From Bacillota bacterium (GTDB lineage: Bacteria; Bacillota; Clostridia; Lachnospirales; Lachnospiraceae): a stretch of 64,000 nucleotides of DNA. The notes under the pieces are model-generated. The model was not told the origin of the DNA. It saw only the letters and a list, made by a program, of their open reading frames with translations, and did not search any database. The stretch spans positions 62,001-126,000 of the forward strand of contig JAEWIZ010000034.1 of NCBI GenBank assembly GCA_023386815.1, in the 5' to 3' direction. A program made the translations under genes and the position numbers. Below are positions 1-7,884 of this stretch, piece by piece; position 1 is the stretch's first letter, and every line of letters begins with the position of its first letter.

Positions 1-1
1 A

Positions 2-1336
2 ATCTGGAAGCTTTCTATCCCCTCTGTGATTGGCATTCTCTCTTATAATTTATATCACATTATAAATACGATCTATATCTCTAGAGGGGTGGGTGCTTAT
101 GCGGCAGGTGGCCTTGCAATCACGCTTCCACTATTCATCTTACTATCAGCCCTCAGCAGCACCATGGGTGCAGGTGCAGCCTCTATCATATCCAGGGCAA
201 TTGGAAATAAGGATCTAGAGAGGGCGAATAGAGTGGCTGCTAATACCTTTGTGGTATTTTGGGCAATGGCGCTGCTCATCACAATCATCGGCTTATGCTA
301 TCTGGAGGAAATGCTCTATGCGATGGGTGTAACAGACAAACTGCTGCCTTACGCGAAAGAGTATTCAAGAATCATTCTTATAGGGGCAATCACCAGCACG
401 GGATTCTCCAGTTTAATCCGGGCAGAGGGCAGCAGTAAATATGCCATGTATCAATGGATAATTCCAGTGGCTGCAAACATGATACTGGATCCAATCTTTA
501 TTTTCTTGTTACACCAGGGGATTCAAGGGGCTGCGATGGCCACAGTTCTTTCCCAATGTATCTCAGTAGCAATGTTTATCTATTACTTCTTTTTCTCAGG
601 AAGAAGCAGTTTGAAGCTAAGACCAAATCATTTTCTGCCGGATATCAGAGTAATAGGTGAAATACTTTTGATTGGCATGCCTTCTTTTATACAGATGGCA
701 AGTCAGAGCTTAACCATTATTATCATTAATAATGTACTTAGGAAATACGGGGGAGAGTTAAATATCAGTACCTATGGAATAACCAATAGAATTACCATGT
801 TTCTATTGATTCCTCTTCAAGGAATCGTACAAGGAATTCAGCCGATGATAGGCTATAATTATGGTGCTGGAATAAAAGCAAGGGTAGGGGAGACCTTAAA
901 AACCGCTTCTATCATAGCAGGCTGTTATGGGCTTATCATTTCTTTATTCACAGTTCTATTATCAAAGGTGTTTCTATATCCGTTTACTTCAGATGCAGAG
1001 GTTGTTCAGATTGGCAGCGGTATTTTGAAGATAACCAGCCTGGGACTGGTTTTCTCAGGAATTCATATGATGCAGTTAGCTTATTTTCAAGCAATAGGCA
1101 AATCAAAAATATCTCTAGTGCTGTCCCTTTGTAATTACATCCTGTGCTTTGTACCAGTCTTACTAGTACTTTCCTCGCTGTTAGGAGTGAGGGGGGTATG
1201 GCTTTCTTTTCCCCTGTCGGGTATAATTACATTAGCGATCTCCTCAATCTGTGTAATAAATCAGACGCGAAGAGAAAATACAAAATCAGTAGAGGGTGGT
1301 GAAAATGCGACAGGAGGATTTGGTAAGAGTAATTGA
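2..1336 (+). CDS. MATE family multidrug/Na+ antiporter, 5' end cut by window edge
   Basis: Integral membrane efflux protein of the MATE family, which exports drugs or metabolites in exchange for Na+ or H+. The frame is open to the window edge and reads IPSVIGILSYNLYHIINT, the usual first helix of MATE proteins, so only about 10-20 N-terminal residues are missing; the GTG at 26 is internal rather than the true start. About 436 residues are visible, with roughly a dozen hydrophobic segments in two homologous halves. Its 3' end overlaps the downstream AraC regulator by 32 bases, which suggests co-transcription and perhaps regulation of or by it. Substrate cannot be told from sequence. Confidence 0.9.
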   Translation: MWKLSIPSVIGILSYNLYHIINTIYISRGVGAYAAGGLAITLPLFILLSALSSTMGAGAASIISRAIGNKDLERANRVAANTFVVFWAMALLITIIGLCYLEEMLYAMGVTDKLLPYAKEYSRIILIGAITSTGFSSLIRAEGSSKYAMYQWIIPVAANMILDPIFIFLLHQGIQGAAMATVLSQCISVAMFIYYFFFSGRSSLKLRPNHFLPDIRVIGEILLIGMPSFIQMASQSLTIIIINNVLRKYGGELNISTYGITNRITMFLLIPLQGIVQGIQPMIGYNYGAGIKARVGETLKTASIIAGCYGLIISLFTVLLSKVFLYPFTSDAEVVQIGSGILKITSLGLVFSGIHMMQLAYFQAIGKSKISLVLSLCNYILCFVPVLLVLSSLLGVRGVWLSFPLSGIITLAISSICVINQTRRENTKSVEGGENATGGFGKSN

Positions 1337-2354
1337 ACAGCAGGATGAAAAGAATACGAGACTTGTAAAAGAGAATTTCCGGCAAATGATAGAGGATGAA
1401 TTCGTGCTGGGCAATGTCTTCTTAAGTTATTTAGATTTTATAGAGAAAAATAATAATCCGGAACTCTATCAGGGTGACATGAATGAGCTTATGAAGAAGG
1501 GCGGGCCTCCAACCAAGAAGCTAAAGGATTTTGATATCAGCAAGCAGATGACAGGCCAGGGTATGTATTTACACAAACACACTTATATTGAGGTAGACTA
1601 TGTATACCAGGGCTGTTGTACCTACTATATTGATAATGAGACTAATGGATTTCATCTAAAGGAAAAGGAACTGTGCATCGTGAATCAGAATGTGGTTCAT
1701 GGAATTGACACCCAGGGAACAGATAATATTGTTATTAAGTGTATGATACCCTTTGAGTATATCGACATAGATCAATTTCCGCCACCGGGGCAGGAAATGG
1801 CGTTAATGAACTTCCTGCAGCATGCAGTAAATGAGAATGTTACAAAACCCTCTTACCTAATTTTTCACATAGAAAATACAGAACTTATAGAGGAATTAAT
1901 CTATCATATTTTCTGTGAATTTCTGGAGAAAGCTTACGGCTGGAGACAGGCGGTGAAGAATCACTTATCAAACCTGTTCCTATATCTTGCACGTGTAAAA
2001 GGGGAAGAGCTTTTACACGCCATTGAACTAGAGGAAGAAAACCTCAACATCACAAAGGTGCTGGATTGTATCCGTAAAAATTATCAGTATATTACGTTAA
2101 AGGATTTGGCGAAGGATTTTCATTTTCATGAGAATTACCTTAGCAGAATGATAAAGCAGCATTGTCAGAAGAGTTTCCGGGATCTATTATGTGAGATTAG
2201 ATTAAAGGAAGCACAAAAACTGCTTATGGATACAGATCTATCAGTTACAGAGATAGCAGCGAGGATTGGTTACTATAAACCAAATTTCTTTTTTAAACTT
2301 TTTAAGGATCATTGTGGAAAGACTCCGTTAGAATTTAGGAATGAGTATAAATAA
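1305..2354 (+). CDS. AraC family transcriptional regulator with N-terminal cupin-like domain
   Basis: Predicted DNA-binding regulator, 349 residues. Residues about 75-170 look like the cupin-type sensing domain (HKHTYIEVDYVYQG followed by a beta-rich stretch). The last 100 residues carry two helix-turn-helix motifs typical of AraC proteins, ending in IGYYKPNFFFKLFKDHCGKTP. The ATG is preferred over a GTG nine bases upstream because AGAGGG lies at a good distance from the ATG. The gene starts inside the end of the MATE gene, so the two are probably one transcript and the regulator may control efflux. The inducer is unknown. Confidence 0.9.
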   Translation: MRQEDLVRVIEQQDEKNTRLVKENFRQMIEDEFVLGNVFLSYLDFIEKNNNPELYQGDMNELMKKGGPPTKKLKDFDISKQMTGQGMYLHKHTYIEVDYVYQGCCTYYIDNETNGFHLKEKELCIVNQNVVHGIDTQGTDNIVIKCMIPFEYIDIDQFPPPGQEMALMNFLQHAVNENVTKPSYLIFHIENTELIEELIYHIFCEFLEKAYGWRQAVKNHLSNLFLYLARVKGEELLHAIELEEENLNITKVLDCIRKNYQYITLKDLAKDFHFHENYLSRMIKQHCQKSFRDLLCEIRLKEAQKLLMDTDLSVTEIAARIGYYKPNFFFKLFKDHCGKTPLEFRNEYK

Positions 2355-2393
2355 CCAATATAAATGACCAATAAGAACCAATAGAAAGAGCAT

Positions 2394-2444
2394 AAAGGAT
2401 CAATAAAAGATTAATATAAAAGATCAATATGAAAGATCAATATA
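2394..2444. repeat. four tandem copies of a 13-bp A/T-rich unit
   Basis: Consecutive units beginning at 2394, 2406, 2419 and 2432 follow the pattern AAAGATCAATAT with one variable base; the first is slightly shorter. They lie in the 371-base gap after the AraC gene. The last two are nearly identical and the first two diverge. The stretch around them is very A/T-rich and I see no gene in it. Function unknown; replication slippage or an operator array are both possible. Confidence 0.7.
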
Positions 2445-2551
2445 GAAGGAGCTATATCAAATAAAAGGATTTATATAAGAAAAATGGATTCATATTAAAG
2501 TTGGTGTTCTGATATAAAAGTTATATTTATATATATTTAATAAAATCCATT

Positions 2552-2580
2552 TTGACTTAAAACTGGGAATGTGATATATT
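2552..2580 (+). promoter_or_regulatory. sigma-A-like promoter for the 78-residue protein and TetR genes
   Basis: TTGACT and TATATT are separated by exactly 17 bases, and TG at 2572 gives an extended -10. Predicted transcription start is near 2587, leaving a leader of about 140 bases before the first start codon. Confidence 0.65.
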
Positions 2581-2598
2581 AACCTGCATGAATATTAT

Positions 2599-2680
2599 TA
2601 ATCGCTTAGGATAAAGCTTACAGCATGGCGATTCAGAGCAGCGAAAGCAAAGTGGAATAAGCTGTATGAATCAGCGATTA
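2599..2680 (+). promoter_or_regulatory. structured leader RNA candidate upstream of small protein/TetR operon
   Basis: An outer perfect 8-bp inverted repeat (TAATCGCT at 2599 with AGCGATTA at 2673) encloses a second perfect 6-bp pair (TACAGC at 2619 with GCTGTA at 2661). A short GC-GAAA-GC tetraloop hairpin sits in the apical part. No T-run follows, so any control would more likely be translational than by termination. I do not recognise it as a known riboswitch class. Confidence 0.45.
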
Positions 2681-2725
2681 GGCAAGCAAAAAATTCTCTA
2701 AATACAAAGGTGTAGGTGAAAAGAC

Positions 2726-2962
2726 ATGATAAATCCCGCAAAATTATTTAAAATAAAAGGTGCATGGAATCAATTTGTAAAAAATCATCCGAGATTTCCA
2801 CAATTCATGGATGCCGTAAAAAATACAGGGATTGAAGCCGGGACAATTATTGATATAACCATAACCACTCCGGAAGGAAGAAATTTAAGTACAAATATCA
2901 AGGTAACGCCTTCGGATAAGGAACTATTAGAGGAATTAAATGATTTACTTCGCAATAGCTAA
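2726..2962 (+). CDS. small conserved hypothetical protein (78 aa)
   Basis: A soluble 78-residue protein with no signal peptide or membrane segment. The N-terminal half is basic and aromatic (FKIKGAWNQFVKNHPRFPQF) and the C-terminal half looks like a small beta-alpha fold ending in an acidic helix (ELLEELNDLL). AGGTG precedes the ATG. Proteins of this appearance accompany many Lachnospiraceae genomes, by my recollection, but I know no function. It lies 23 bases upstream of the TetR gene and probably shares its transcript from the promoter at 2552. Confidence 0.75.
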   Translation: MINPAKLFKIKGAWNQFVKNHPRFPQFMDAVKNTGIEAGTIIDITITTPEGRNLSTNIKVTPSDKELLEELNDLLRNS

Positions 2963-2985
2963 TAGAAAGAAGGTAGAGATTAAGG

Positions 2986-3549
2986 ATGTCTGATTCTCTG
3001 ATTACAAAAAAGGCAATCGCGGCAGGTCTTAAGGAGCTTACGAAGCAAAAAAGCTTTGATAAGATCACCGTCTCGGATATCACTCAAATCTGTGGTCTGA
3101 ACCGGCAGACCTTTTATTATCATTTTCAGGATAAGTTTGAGTTGGCGGACTGGATTTATTATAACGAAGCAATCTCTATTATTGTAAATGATATGGATAA
3201 TGACAACTGGGAAGAGAAAGTCCTACTGTTCTTAAAGAGACTGAAGGAAGAGGATTATTTTTATATCAGTACCCTGAAGGCTTCTGTAGAAAATGAGTTC
3301 CGGGAATACTTATTTAAAATCATAGTCAAGCTATTATGTGACATGTTCAGTGAGGTGGCGATACAAGCGAAGGATCGTGAAAAGGATATTCGTTTTATTG
3401 CGGAATTTTATGCCTATGGATTTATCGGTGGAATTGTTTCCTGGGCTCATAATGGCATGAAGGAAACACCGGAATATTTGGCAGAAAGGCTAAAGATGCT
3501 GCTAATAGGCACGGAGAAATATCTGCCTGTGTTCACCAAAAATGTATAA
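2986..3549 (+). CDS. TetR/AcrR family regulator, DhaS-like C-terminal type
   Basis: 187-residue one-component repressor. Residues about 8-55 form the TetR helix-turn-helix (KITVSDITQICGLNRQTFYY then HFQDKFELADW); the rest is a helical ligand/dimerisation domain like that of the DhaS-type TetR proteins. In Firmicutes this subtype is often found beside YhgE/Pip membrane proteins, and such a gene lies 700 bases downstream, so control of that gene is plausible. Ligand unknown. The ATG follows GAAGGTAGAG. Confidence 0.87.
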   Translation: MSDSLITKKAIAAGLKELTKQKSFDKITVSDITQICGLNRQTFYYHFQDKFELADWIYYNEAISIIVNDMDNDNWEEKVLLFLKRLKEEDYFYISTLKASVENEFREYLFKIIVKLLCDMFSEVAIQAKDREKDIRFIAEFYAYGFIGGIVSWAHNGMKETPEYLAERLKMLLIGTEKYLPVFTKNV

Positions 3550-3661
3550 TTGCTGCGTTTTCCTTAGAAGCTGCAGTATATATGAGGTATAGCATTTTAT
3601 GCTGTATTAATATGATAAGCTACATCATCACTTAATAGACATTTTATTAAGAGTAGAAGTT

Positions 3662-3967
3662 TTATCTGGAGTTTTCGTTAATAAAACAGGAGATAAATAA
3701 CTCCTTCGTTTTTATAGGATCCTTGGCTTTACAGGCTGATAGGAATTCCTCTTGAATCAGAGGATGCTCCTCCTTTGTAAAACGATTTGGAAACGCATTG
3801 ATGCCAAGCTCAGTTATATTACGGGCACATCGCTTGGGAGAGCGGTTCATTCGTTTTAAAGCAATATCTACAGCTGCAAGCACTGCAGCTTTTTTTATTT
3901 CCTGACGGATTAGCCGTCTCTTTGATTCCTTTACTTCCGAATCATTCGAATACATATCCTGCTGCAT
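3662..3967 (-). CDS. hypothetical charged helical protein (about 101 aa)
   Basis: Small soluble protein with no recognised domain. It is strongly charged and mostly predicted helical, with a basic segment (SKRRLIRQEIKKAAV) and a cluster RMNRSPKRCAR near the middle. The start is set at the ATG at 3967 because GGAGG lies five bases upstream of it; longer in-frame starts at 3979 and 3985 have poor ribosome sites. It runs opposite to its neighbours, between a TetR gene and a YhgE/Pip gene. The codon pattern and the good ribosome site favour a real gene, but no function can be named. Confidence 0.6.
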   Translation of the reverse strand: MQQDMYSNDSEVKESKRRLIRQEIKKAAVLAAVDIALKRMNRSPKRCARNITELGINAFPNRFTKEEHPLIQEEFLSACKAKDPIKTKELFISCFINENSR

Positions 3968-4066
3968 TACTTCCTCCATTTCCACCGTTCAAGATTTGGC
4001 ATAACTTGGTCCGATTATGATAATATGCTAACCCTATTCTAGTATGACCGGATAAGTCTTCCTATA

Positions 4067-4146
4067 GACAAATTTAATAATTTGTCGTGTTTTTTGCCAA
4101 AGAAAGTCCAGTGTCTAAAAACTCGACAACGATTTAGAAGTGTCTA
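4067..4146. promoter_or_regulatory. candidate operator region upstream of yhgE/pip gene
   Basis: Two elements stand out. An inverted repeat has 8-bp arms GACAAATT (4067) and AATTTGTC (4079) around TAAT. A direct repeat AGTGTCTAA occurs at 4110 and again at 4139, 29 bases apart. Both precede the YhgE gene and could be TetR-type operator sites; the hairpin may also act as a weak terminator. A weak -10 (TATACT) lies near 4169. Confidence 0.4.
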
Positions 4147-4249
4147 ATTACAACTAACTATGGTGGTGCTATACTTCCCGATATGATTTAGGCGGATTGA
4201 GATTAGTTCCGCTTGATCCTTAGACATAATAAATTGAGGAGTGAAGCAG

Positions 4250-6277
4250 ATGAAAAAGAACGTAACAAAGAAGAGGATATTAAAAGTACTGCTGGTAATT
4301 GGTGTTATCGTGATACCGGTACTTTATAGCTATTTTTATCTGGGTGCCTTCTGGGATCCATATTCCAGACTGGACACCTTGCCGGTGGCGGTAGTTAATA
4401 ATGATGTGGGTGCCACCATGAATGGAGAAAATCGCAATCTAGGGGAAGAACTTTGTCAGGAACTAAAGGACAGTGGTGAATTAAAATTTGTCTTTACCGA
4501 TGAGGCAGCTGCTAAAAAGGGGACAGAGGGCAAAGATTATTATGCCATGATCCTAATACCGGAAGAGTTTTCAAAAAATATAGCATCAGCTGAGACCGTT
4601 GATAAGCAAATGGCAACAATCACTTATAGTGCAAATGAGAAAAGGAATTATCTCGCCAGTCAGATTTTAAGCAGAGCTATGCTGGAGATCGAAGAATCGT
4701 TACAATCAAAGGTTAATCAGGAAATAGTACAGAAATTAGCTGATTCTATCAATGAGGTTCCTGATCAGATGGATGAGCTATCTGAAGGTTTAACAAAGCT
4801 GCAGGAGGGCTCTGGAGAGCTTTTCAATGGTACGCATACATTAGCTGAGGGTGCAAATACCTTCTCAGATAAATTCGATCAGTATCAGGAGGGTGTTACA
4901 GCACTAAAGGATGGATCAGATACCTTAAGCTCTGGTGCAGCATCTTTGGATAATGGGCTTACCAAGTTACTGGATGGTGCCAATAAGCTAAGTGCATCCA
5001 CAGAAAATATCGGGGACTTAACAGAGGGAGCGAAGAGTCTTGCTGCTGGAGCACAGCAGTTAAATGATGGTTTGATCCAATATACAGCTGGGGTAGATAC
5101 CTTGATTTCAACAGTTGATAGTACCTCCAGCTTTTTAAAGCAATATGTAACAAAGGTAAATCCAAGTATTATGAAAGATCCGGTATTTGCGGCGTTTATT
5201 ACCAAGATGTCAGATCCGGCTAATGCACAAAGCATCGAGACGCTTCAGAAAGCAAGTAGCAAATTAAAGCAGGCATCGAAGCAAATCAATACAGGTGCTG
5301 CAGCACTATCGGAAGGTTCTGGCAGTCTGCCAGAGCTAAAAGCTGCCATAGTAACACTATCGGAAGGGCTTAAGAGTGCAAAAGCAGGTTCGGCCCAGCT
5401 TGCAGAGGGTTCGAAAGCTCTATCCGAGGGGGTTAATACGGTAAATAGCGCAACGACCAAGTTATCGGATGCAGCTGATGACCTTACAGAGGGAGCTATT
5501 AAAGTAAATGATGGTACGGCAACTCTAAAGGATGGTATTACAGAAGCAAAGGATGGAGTTGCTGATGCGATTACAGATACCAATGAGCAACTGGACAGCT
5601 TGAATGGTCTTGCTACTTATGCAAAGGATCCGGTAGAGATAGTAACTGATAATGTAGTATCAGTGCCTAACTATGGTACGGCTTTTGCTCCTTACTTCAT
5701 GTCTCTCTCCCTTTGGGTAGGAGCATTAATTATGTTTGTAGGGATCTATATGGATTCTAAATCCAAGTTTAAAATTTTGACAGAGAATTCAGAGCATAAA
5801 ATGGCAAGAGGTTTTATTTACCTGGGAATTGGCTTTGCACAGGCGATTATACTTGCATGGATACTGCAATATTCGCTGGGACTTGAAGTTGCACACCCGG
5901 TATACTATTATGGAGCTTGCTGCTTAGTATCCATGGTATTTATTGCAATCGTGCAATTTTTGATGGTGTACTTAAAAGATATTGGCAAGTTCCTAACCAT
6001 ATTACTGCTGATTTTACAATTAACCTCTTGTGGAGGTACCTTCCCAATGGAAACAGTGCCAGGATTCTTTAATATACTGTATCCATATATGCCGATGACC
6101 TACTCCGTAGGATTATTCAAGGAAGTGATCAGCGGATCGATTGGTACAGAAGCTAGAAATAACACAATTGTTCTGTTAAGCATCCTGGTTGTATTCATGG
6201 TATTAACCTCAGTATTTGCCAGAGGTAAGAATAAAAGAGAGGCGAGCGTAAAACAGAACGAGCTACTCGAAGGATAG
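4250..6277 (+). CDS. YhgE/Pip domain membrane protein (ABC-2 permease-like)
   Basis: A 675-residue envelope protein of the YhgE/Pip family (phage infection protein and relatives), architecturally like ABC-2 exporters of the ESX/type VII-associated group. One N-terminal membrane helix is followed by the family motif LPVAVVNNDVGA, an extracytoplasmic region of about 430 residues, then five or six C-terminal helices starting near residue 480. The external region is rich in regularly spaced LxxGxxxLxxG units, suggesting a long helical hairpin or coiled coil. The ATG at 4250 is chosen over a GTG at 4241 because GAGGA directly abuts the GTG. A strong terminator follows. Confidence 0.88.
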   Translation: MKKNVTKKRILKVLLVIGVIVIPVLYSYFYLGAFWDPYSRLDTLPVAVVNNDVGATMNGENRNLGEELCQELKDSGELKFVFTDEAAAKKGTEGKDYYAMILIPEEFSKNIASAETVDKQMATITYSANEKRNYLASQILSRAMLEIEESLQSKVNQEIVQKLADSINEVPDQMDELSEGLTKLQEGSGELFNGTHTLAEGANTFSDKFDQYQEGVTALKDGSDTLSSGAASLDNGLTKLLDGANKLSASTENIGDLTEGAKSLAAGAQQLNDGLIQYTAGVDTLISTVDSTSSFLKQYVTKVNPSIMKDPVFAAFITKMSDPANAQSIETLQKASSKLKQASKQINTGAAALSEGSGSLPELKAAIVTLSEGLKSAKAGSAQLAEGSKALSEGVNTVNSATTKLSDAADDLTEGAIKVNDGTATLKDGITEAKDGVADAITDTNEQLDSLNGLATYAKDPVEIVTDNVVSVPNYGTAFAPYFMSLSLWVGALIMFVGIYMDSKSKFKILTENSEHKMARGFIYLGIGFAQAIILAWILQYSLGLEVAHPVYYYGACCLVSMVFIAIVQFLMVYLKDIGKFLTILLLILQLTSCGGTFPMETVPGFFNILYPYMPMTYSVGLFKEVISGSIGTEARNNTIVLLSILVVFMVLTSVFARGKNKREASVKQNELLEG

Positions 6278-6328
6278 AAAGAACTGTTATTGAGGCAATA
6301 ATTAAGAGATATAGATGTATCGTTAGAA

Positions 6329-6372
6329 AAGGCACTAAGATTATTAAAAATGTAATCCTTAGTGCTTTTTTT
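6329..6372 (+). terminator. intrinsic terminator of yhgE/pip gene
   Basis: GGCACTAAG pairs with CTTAGTGC, extended by ATTA/TAAT, and is followed by seven T. Confidence 0.85.
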
Positions 6373-6505
6373 GTTACCCTGGGCATAGATAGAAGGTAGA
6401 CAGAACAATTTTAGTGGAATATAATAATGACAAAGAGAAGGACTTGTGATAAGTAAGACAAGGCTCGATGATATCAAAAATTATTGTGGGAGGTAATTGG
6501 TTGGT

Positions 6506-6997
6506 ATGGAGAATAAAAAGATCAAATTAAAGTGCACAAAGCTGCAAATATTTTTAGAAGTCATCAGTATTCTTATATTAATGGCGATGTTTGCTGTTTT
6601 ATATTTTAATTGGAGTAATATACCAGAGAAAATCCCAGGCCATTATAATGCATTAGGTGAAATTGACCGTTGGGGAAATAAATCGGAACTATTCTTATTG
6701 CCCATTATTAGTAGCTTTTTGTATCTTTTGCTGACGGTTGTTTGCCGCTTTCCGTCCATATGGAATGTGCCTACGCAGATTACCGATAAGAATAGAACCT
6801 TTGTGTACTCAAACCTATTAACAATGATGATATTATTAAAAGCCTTGGTCTTAATGATCTTCTTTTTTCTAAATTATAATAGCATGCAGGCAAAGGCATT
6901 ACCGGTATATTTTCTTCCCATATTTATCATTGCTGTATTTGCCATCATTATATTTTTTACGGTAAGAACTATGCGGATAGCGAAAAAATTAGGTTAA
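6506..6997 (+). CDS. DUF1648 domain membrane protein
   Basis: 163-residue membrane protein with four hydrophobic segments. Residues about 38-58 carry the DUF1648 signature (NIPEKIPGHYNALGEIDRWG), which in Firmicutes occurs in SdpI-like and other small membrane proteins of unclear function. A TTG at 6497 is also in frame but lies too close to GGGAGGT (6488) to use it, so the ATG at 6506 is preferred. It stands alone between two terminators, so it is probably monocistronic. It lacks the extra helices of full-length SdpI immunity proteins, so that role is not assumed. Confidence 0.82.
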   Translation: MENKKIKLKCTKLQIFLEVISILILMAMFAVLYFNWSNIPEKIPGHYNALGEIDRWGNKSELFLLPIISSFLYLLLTVVCRFPSIWNVPTQITDKNRTFVYSNLLTMMILLKALVLMIFFFLNYNSMQAKALPVYFLPIFIIAVFAIIIFFTVRTMRIAKKLG

Positions 6998-7023
6998 TAT
7001 GAGGTTGATTCATTGCATACAGC

Positions 7024-7080
7024 AAAGGCTGTCTGGAGCGTATTTTGTATATAAAATACCTTCCGGACAGCCTTTTAGTT
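7024..7080. terminator. bidirectional intrinsic terminator
   Basis: AAAGGCTGTC...GGACAGCCTTTT forms a long stem with an inner TATTTT/AAAATA extension. It has U-rich tails in both directions and can serve the DUF1648 gene and the convergent Q/N-rich gene. Confidence 0.85.
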
Positions 7081-7131
7081 TATAATAGTGTATTAATTCA
7101 CAGCATCATCTTGTTTGATATGCTCAGATCT

Positions 7132-7611
7132 TTACCAGAAATTATTATATGAACGGTAGGTGGAGCCCGGTTGCCGTTGACTTCTGATATGAGTCTGAAT
7201 TTGACCTTGGTTCTGTGTTATGTTTTGACCTTGGTTCTGAACTGTGTTTTGACCTTGGTTTTGGCTCAGAGTTTGGTTCAGACCTGGATTCAAAGATTTA
7301 TTTGCGACTTGATCCGGATTCTGATTGATACCCTGGTTCTGATTTCTATTCGGATTTTGATTTAAATATAAATAAGGTGTTTGTGTTTGATTTTGTTGTC
7401 TATAATAGGCTTCTCGATCCTCCTGTCCAAAGGATTCTTCAAGGGACGGCAGACCATCCTGGCTCGTATTAGTCGTTATATTCTTAGTCTTTTTCTCTTT
7501 GGCTTGCCGATTTCTAAGACTGCCAAATAAAAAACCAAGAAGGAAAAATATAATCATAAGTGCAATCATAACGACAAAGAAGTTTGCTTGTGTGATTAAA
7601 CTAAACAACAT
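7132..7611 (-). CDS. single-pass membrane protein with Q/N-rich repeat tail
   Basis: 159-residue protein with one N-terminal membrane helix (residues about 8-32, FFVVMIALMIIFFLLGFLFG), a basic juxtamembrane stretch, and a long low-complexity tail rich in Gln and Asn. The tail contains near-tandem units of the type QNQGQN and NQNPN, encoded by direct DNA repeats around a GACCTTGGTTCTG-like core. The topology rule (basic side inside) places the tail in the cytoplasm. AAGGAAGGGA gives a good ribosome site. No domain recognised and function unknown; the repeats suggest a length-variable region. Confidence 0.75.
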   Translation of the reverse strand: MLFSLITQANFFVVMIALMIIFFLLGFLFGSLRNRQAKEKKTKNITTNTSQDGLPSLEESFGQEDREAYYRQQNQTQTPYLYLNQNPNRNQNQGINQNPDQVANKSLNPGLNQTLSQNQGQNTVQNQGQNITQNQGQIQTHIRSQRQPGSTYRSYNNFW

Positions 7612-7732
7612 AGGGATCCCTTCCTTTCCATGTGCTTACTATCTATATATGCTGAATATCGACAGAAAGTGACAACATAAGTTAATTAATGTAAATTTTC
7701 AAAAAAGGTCCAATCTCCTAGATGATAAGCTA

Positions 7733-7761
7733 TTGACATATATATTGTGGTTGCATATAAT
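7733..7761 (+). promoter_or_regulatory. sigma-A promoter for the ribonucleotide reductase gene
   Basis: Perfect TTGACA and TATAAT with a 17-base spacer. The predicted start is near 7768, about 115 bases before the coding start. I saw no cobalamin riboswitch or NrdR-box pair in this leader. Confidence 0.8.
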
Positions 7762-7884
7762 ATTGATACAACATATTGTACATAAAGTCTTGAGCATATG
7801 GAAATAATAGTATTAAGACGAGTAATTGAATTGGATTAATAATGGAGTAAATACCGTGATTTCACGGGTAGAATGGAGAATTTT

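Noticed and set aside
26..1336. MATE gene as a truncated pseudogene starting at GTG 26
   Set aside because: The frame is open to the window edge and continues the usual MATE first helix, so the gene is simply cut by the window.
4885..5583. Antisense reading frames inside the YhgE/Pip gene
   Set aside because: They arise from the repetitive codon pattern of the sense gene, lack ribosome sites and have no protein-like domain.
7171..7365. Plus-strand reading frame rich in Leu/Thr/Val
   Set aside because: It is the mirror of the Q/N-rich repeat coding region on the other strand.
7762..7884. Cobalamin riboswitch before the B12-dependent reductase
   Set aside because: The leader is only about 115 bases, A/T-rich and lacks the conserved B12-box.
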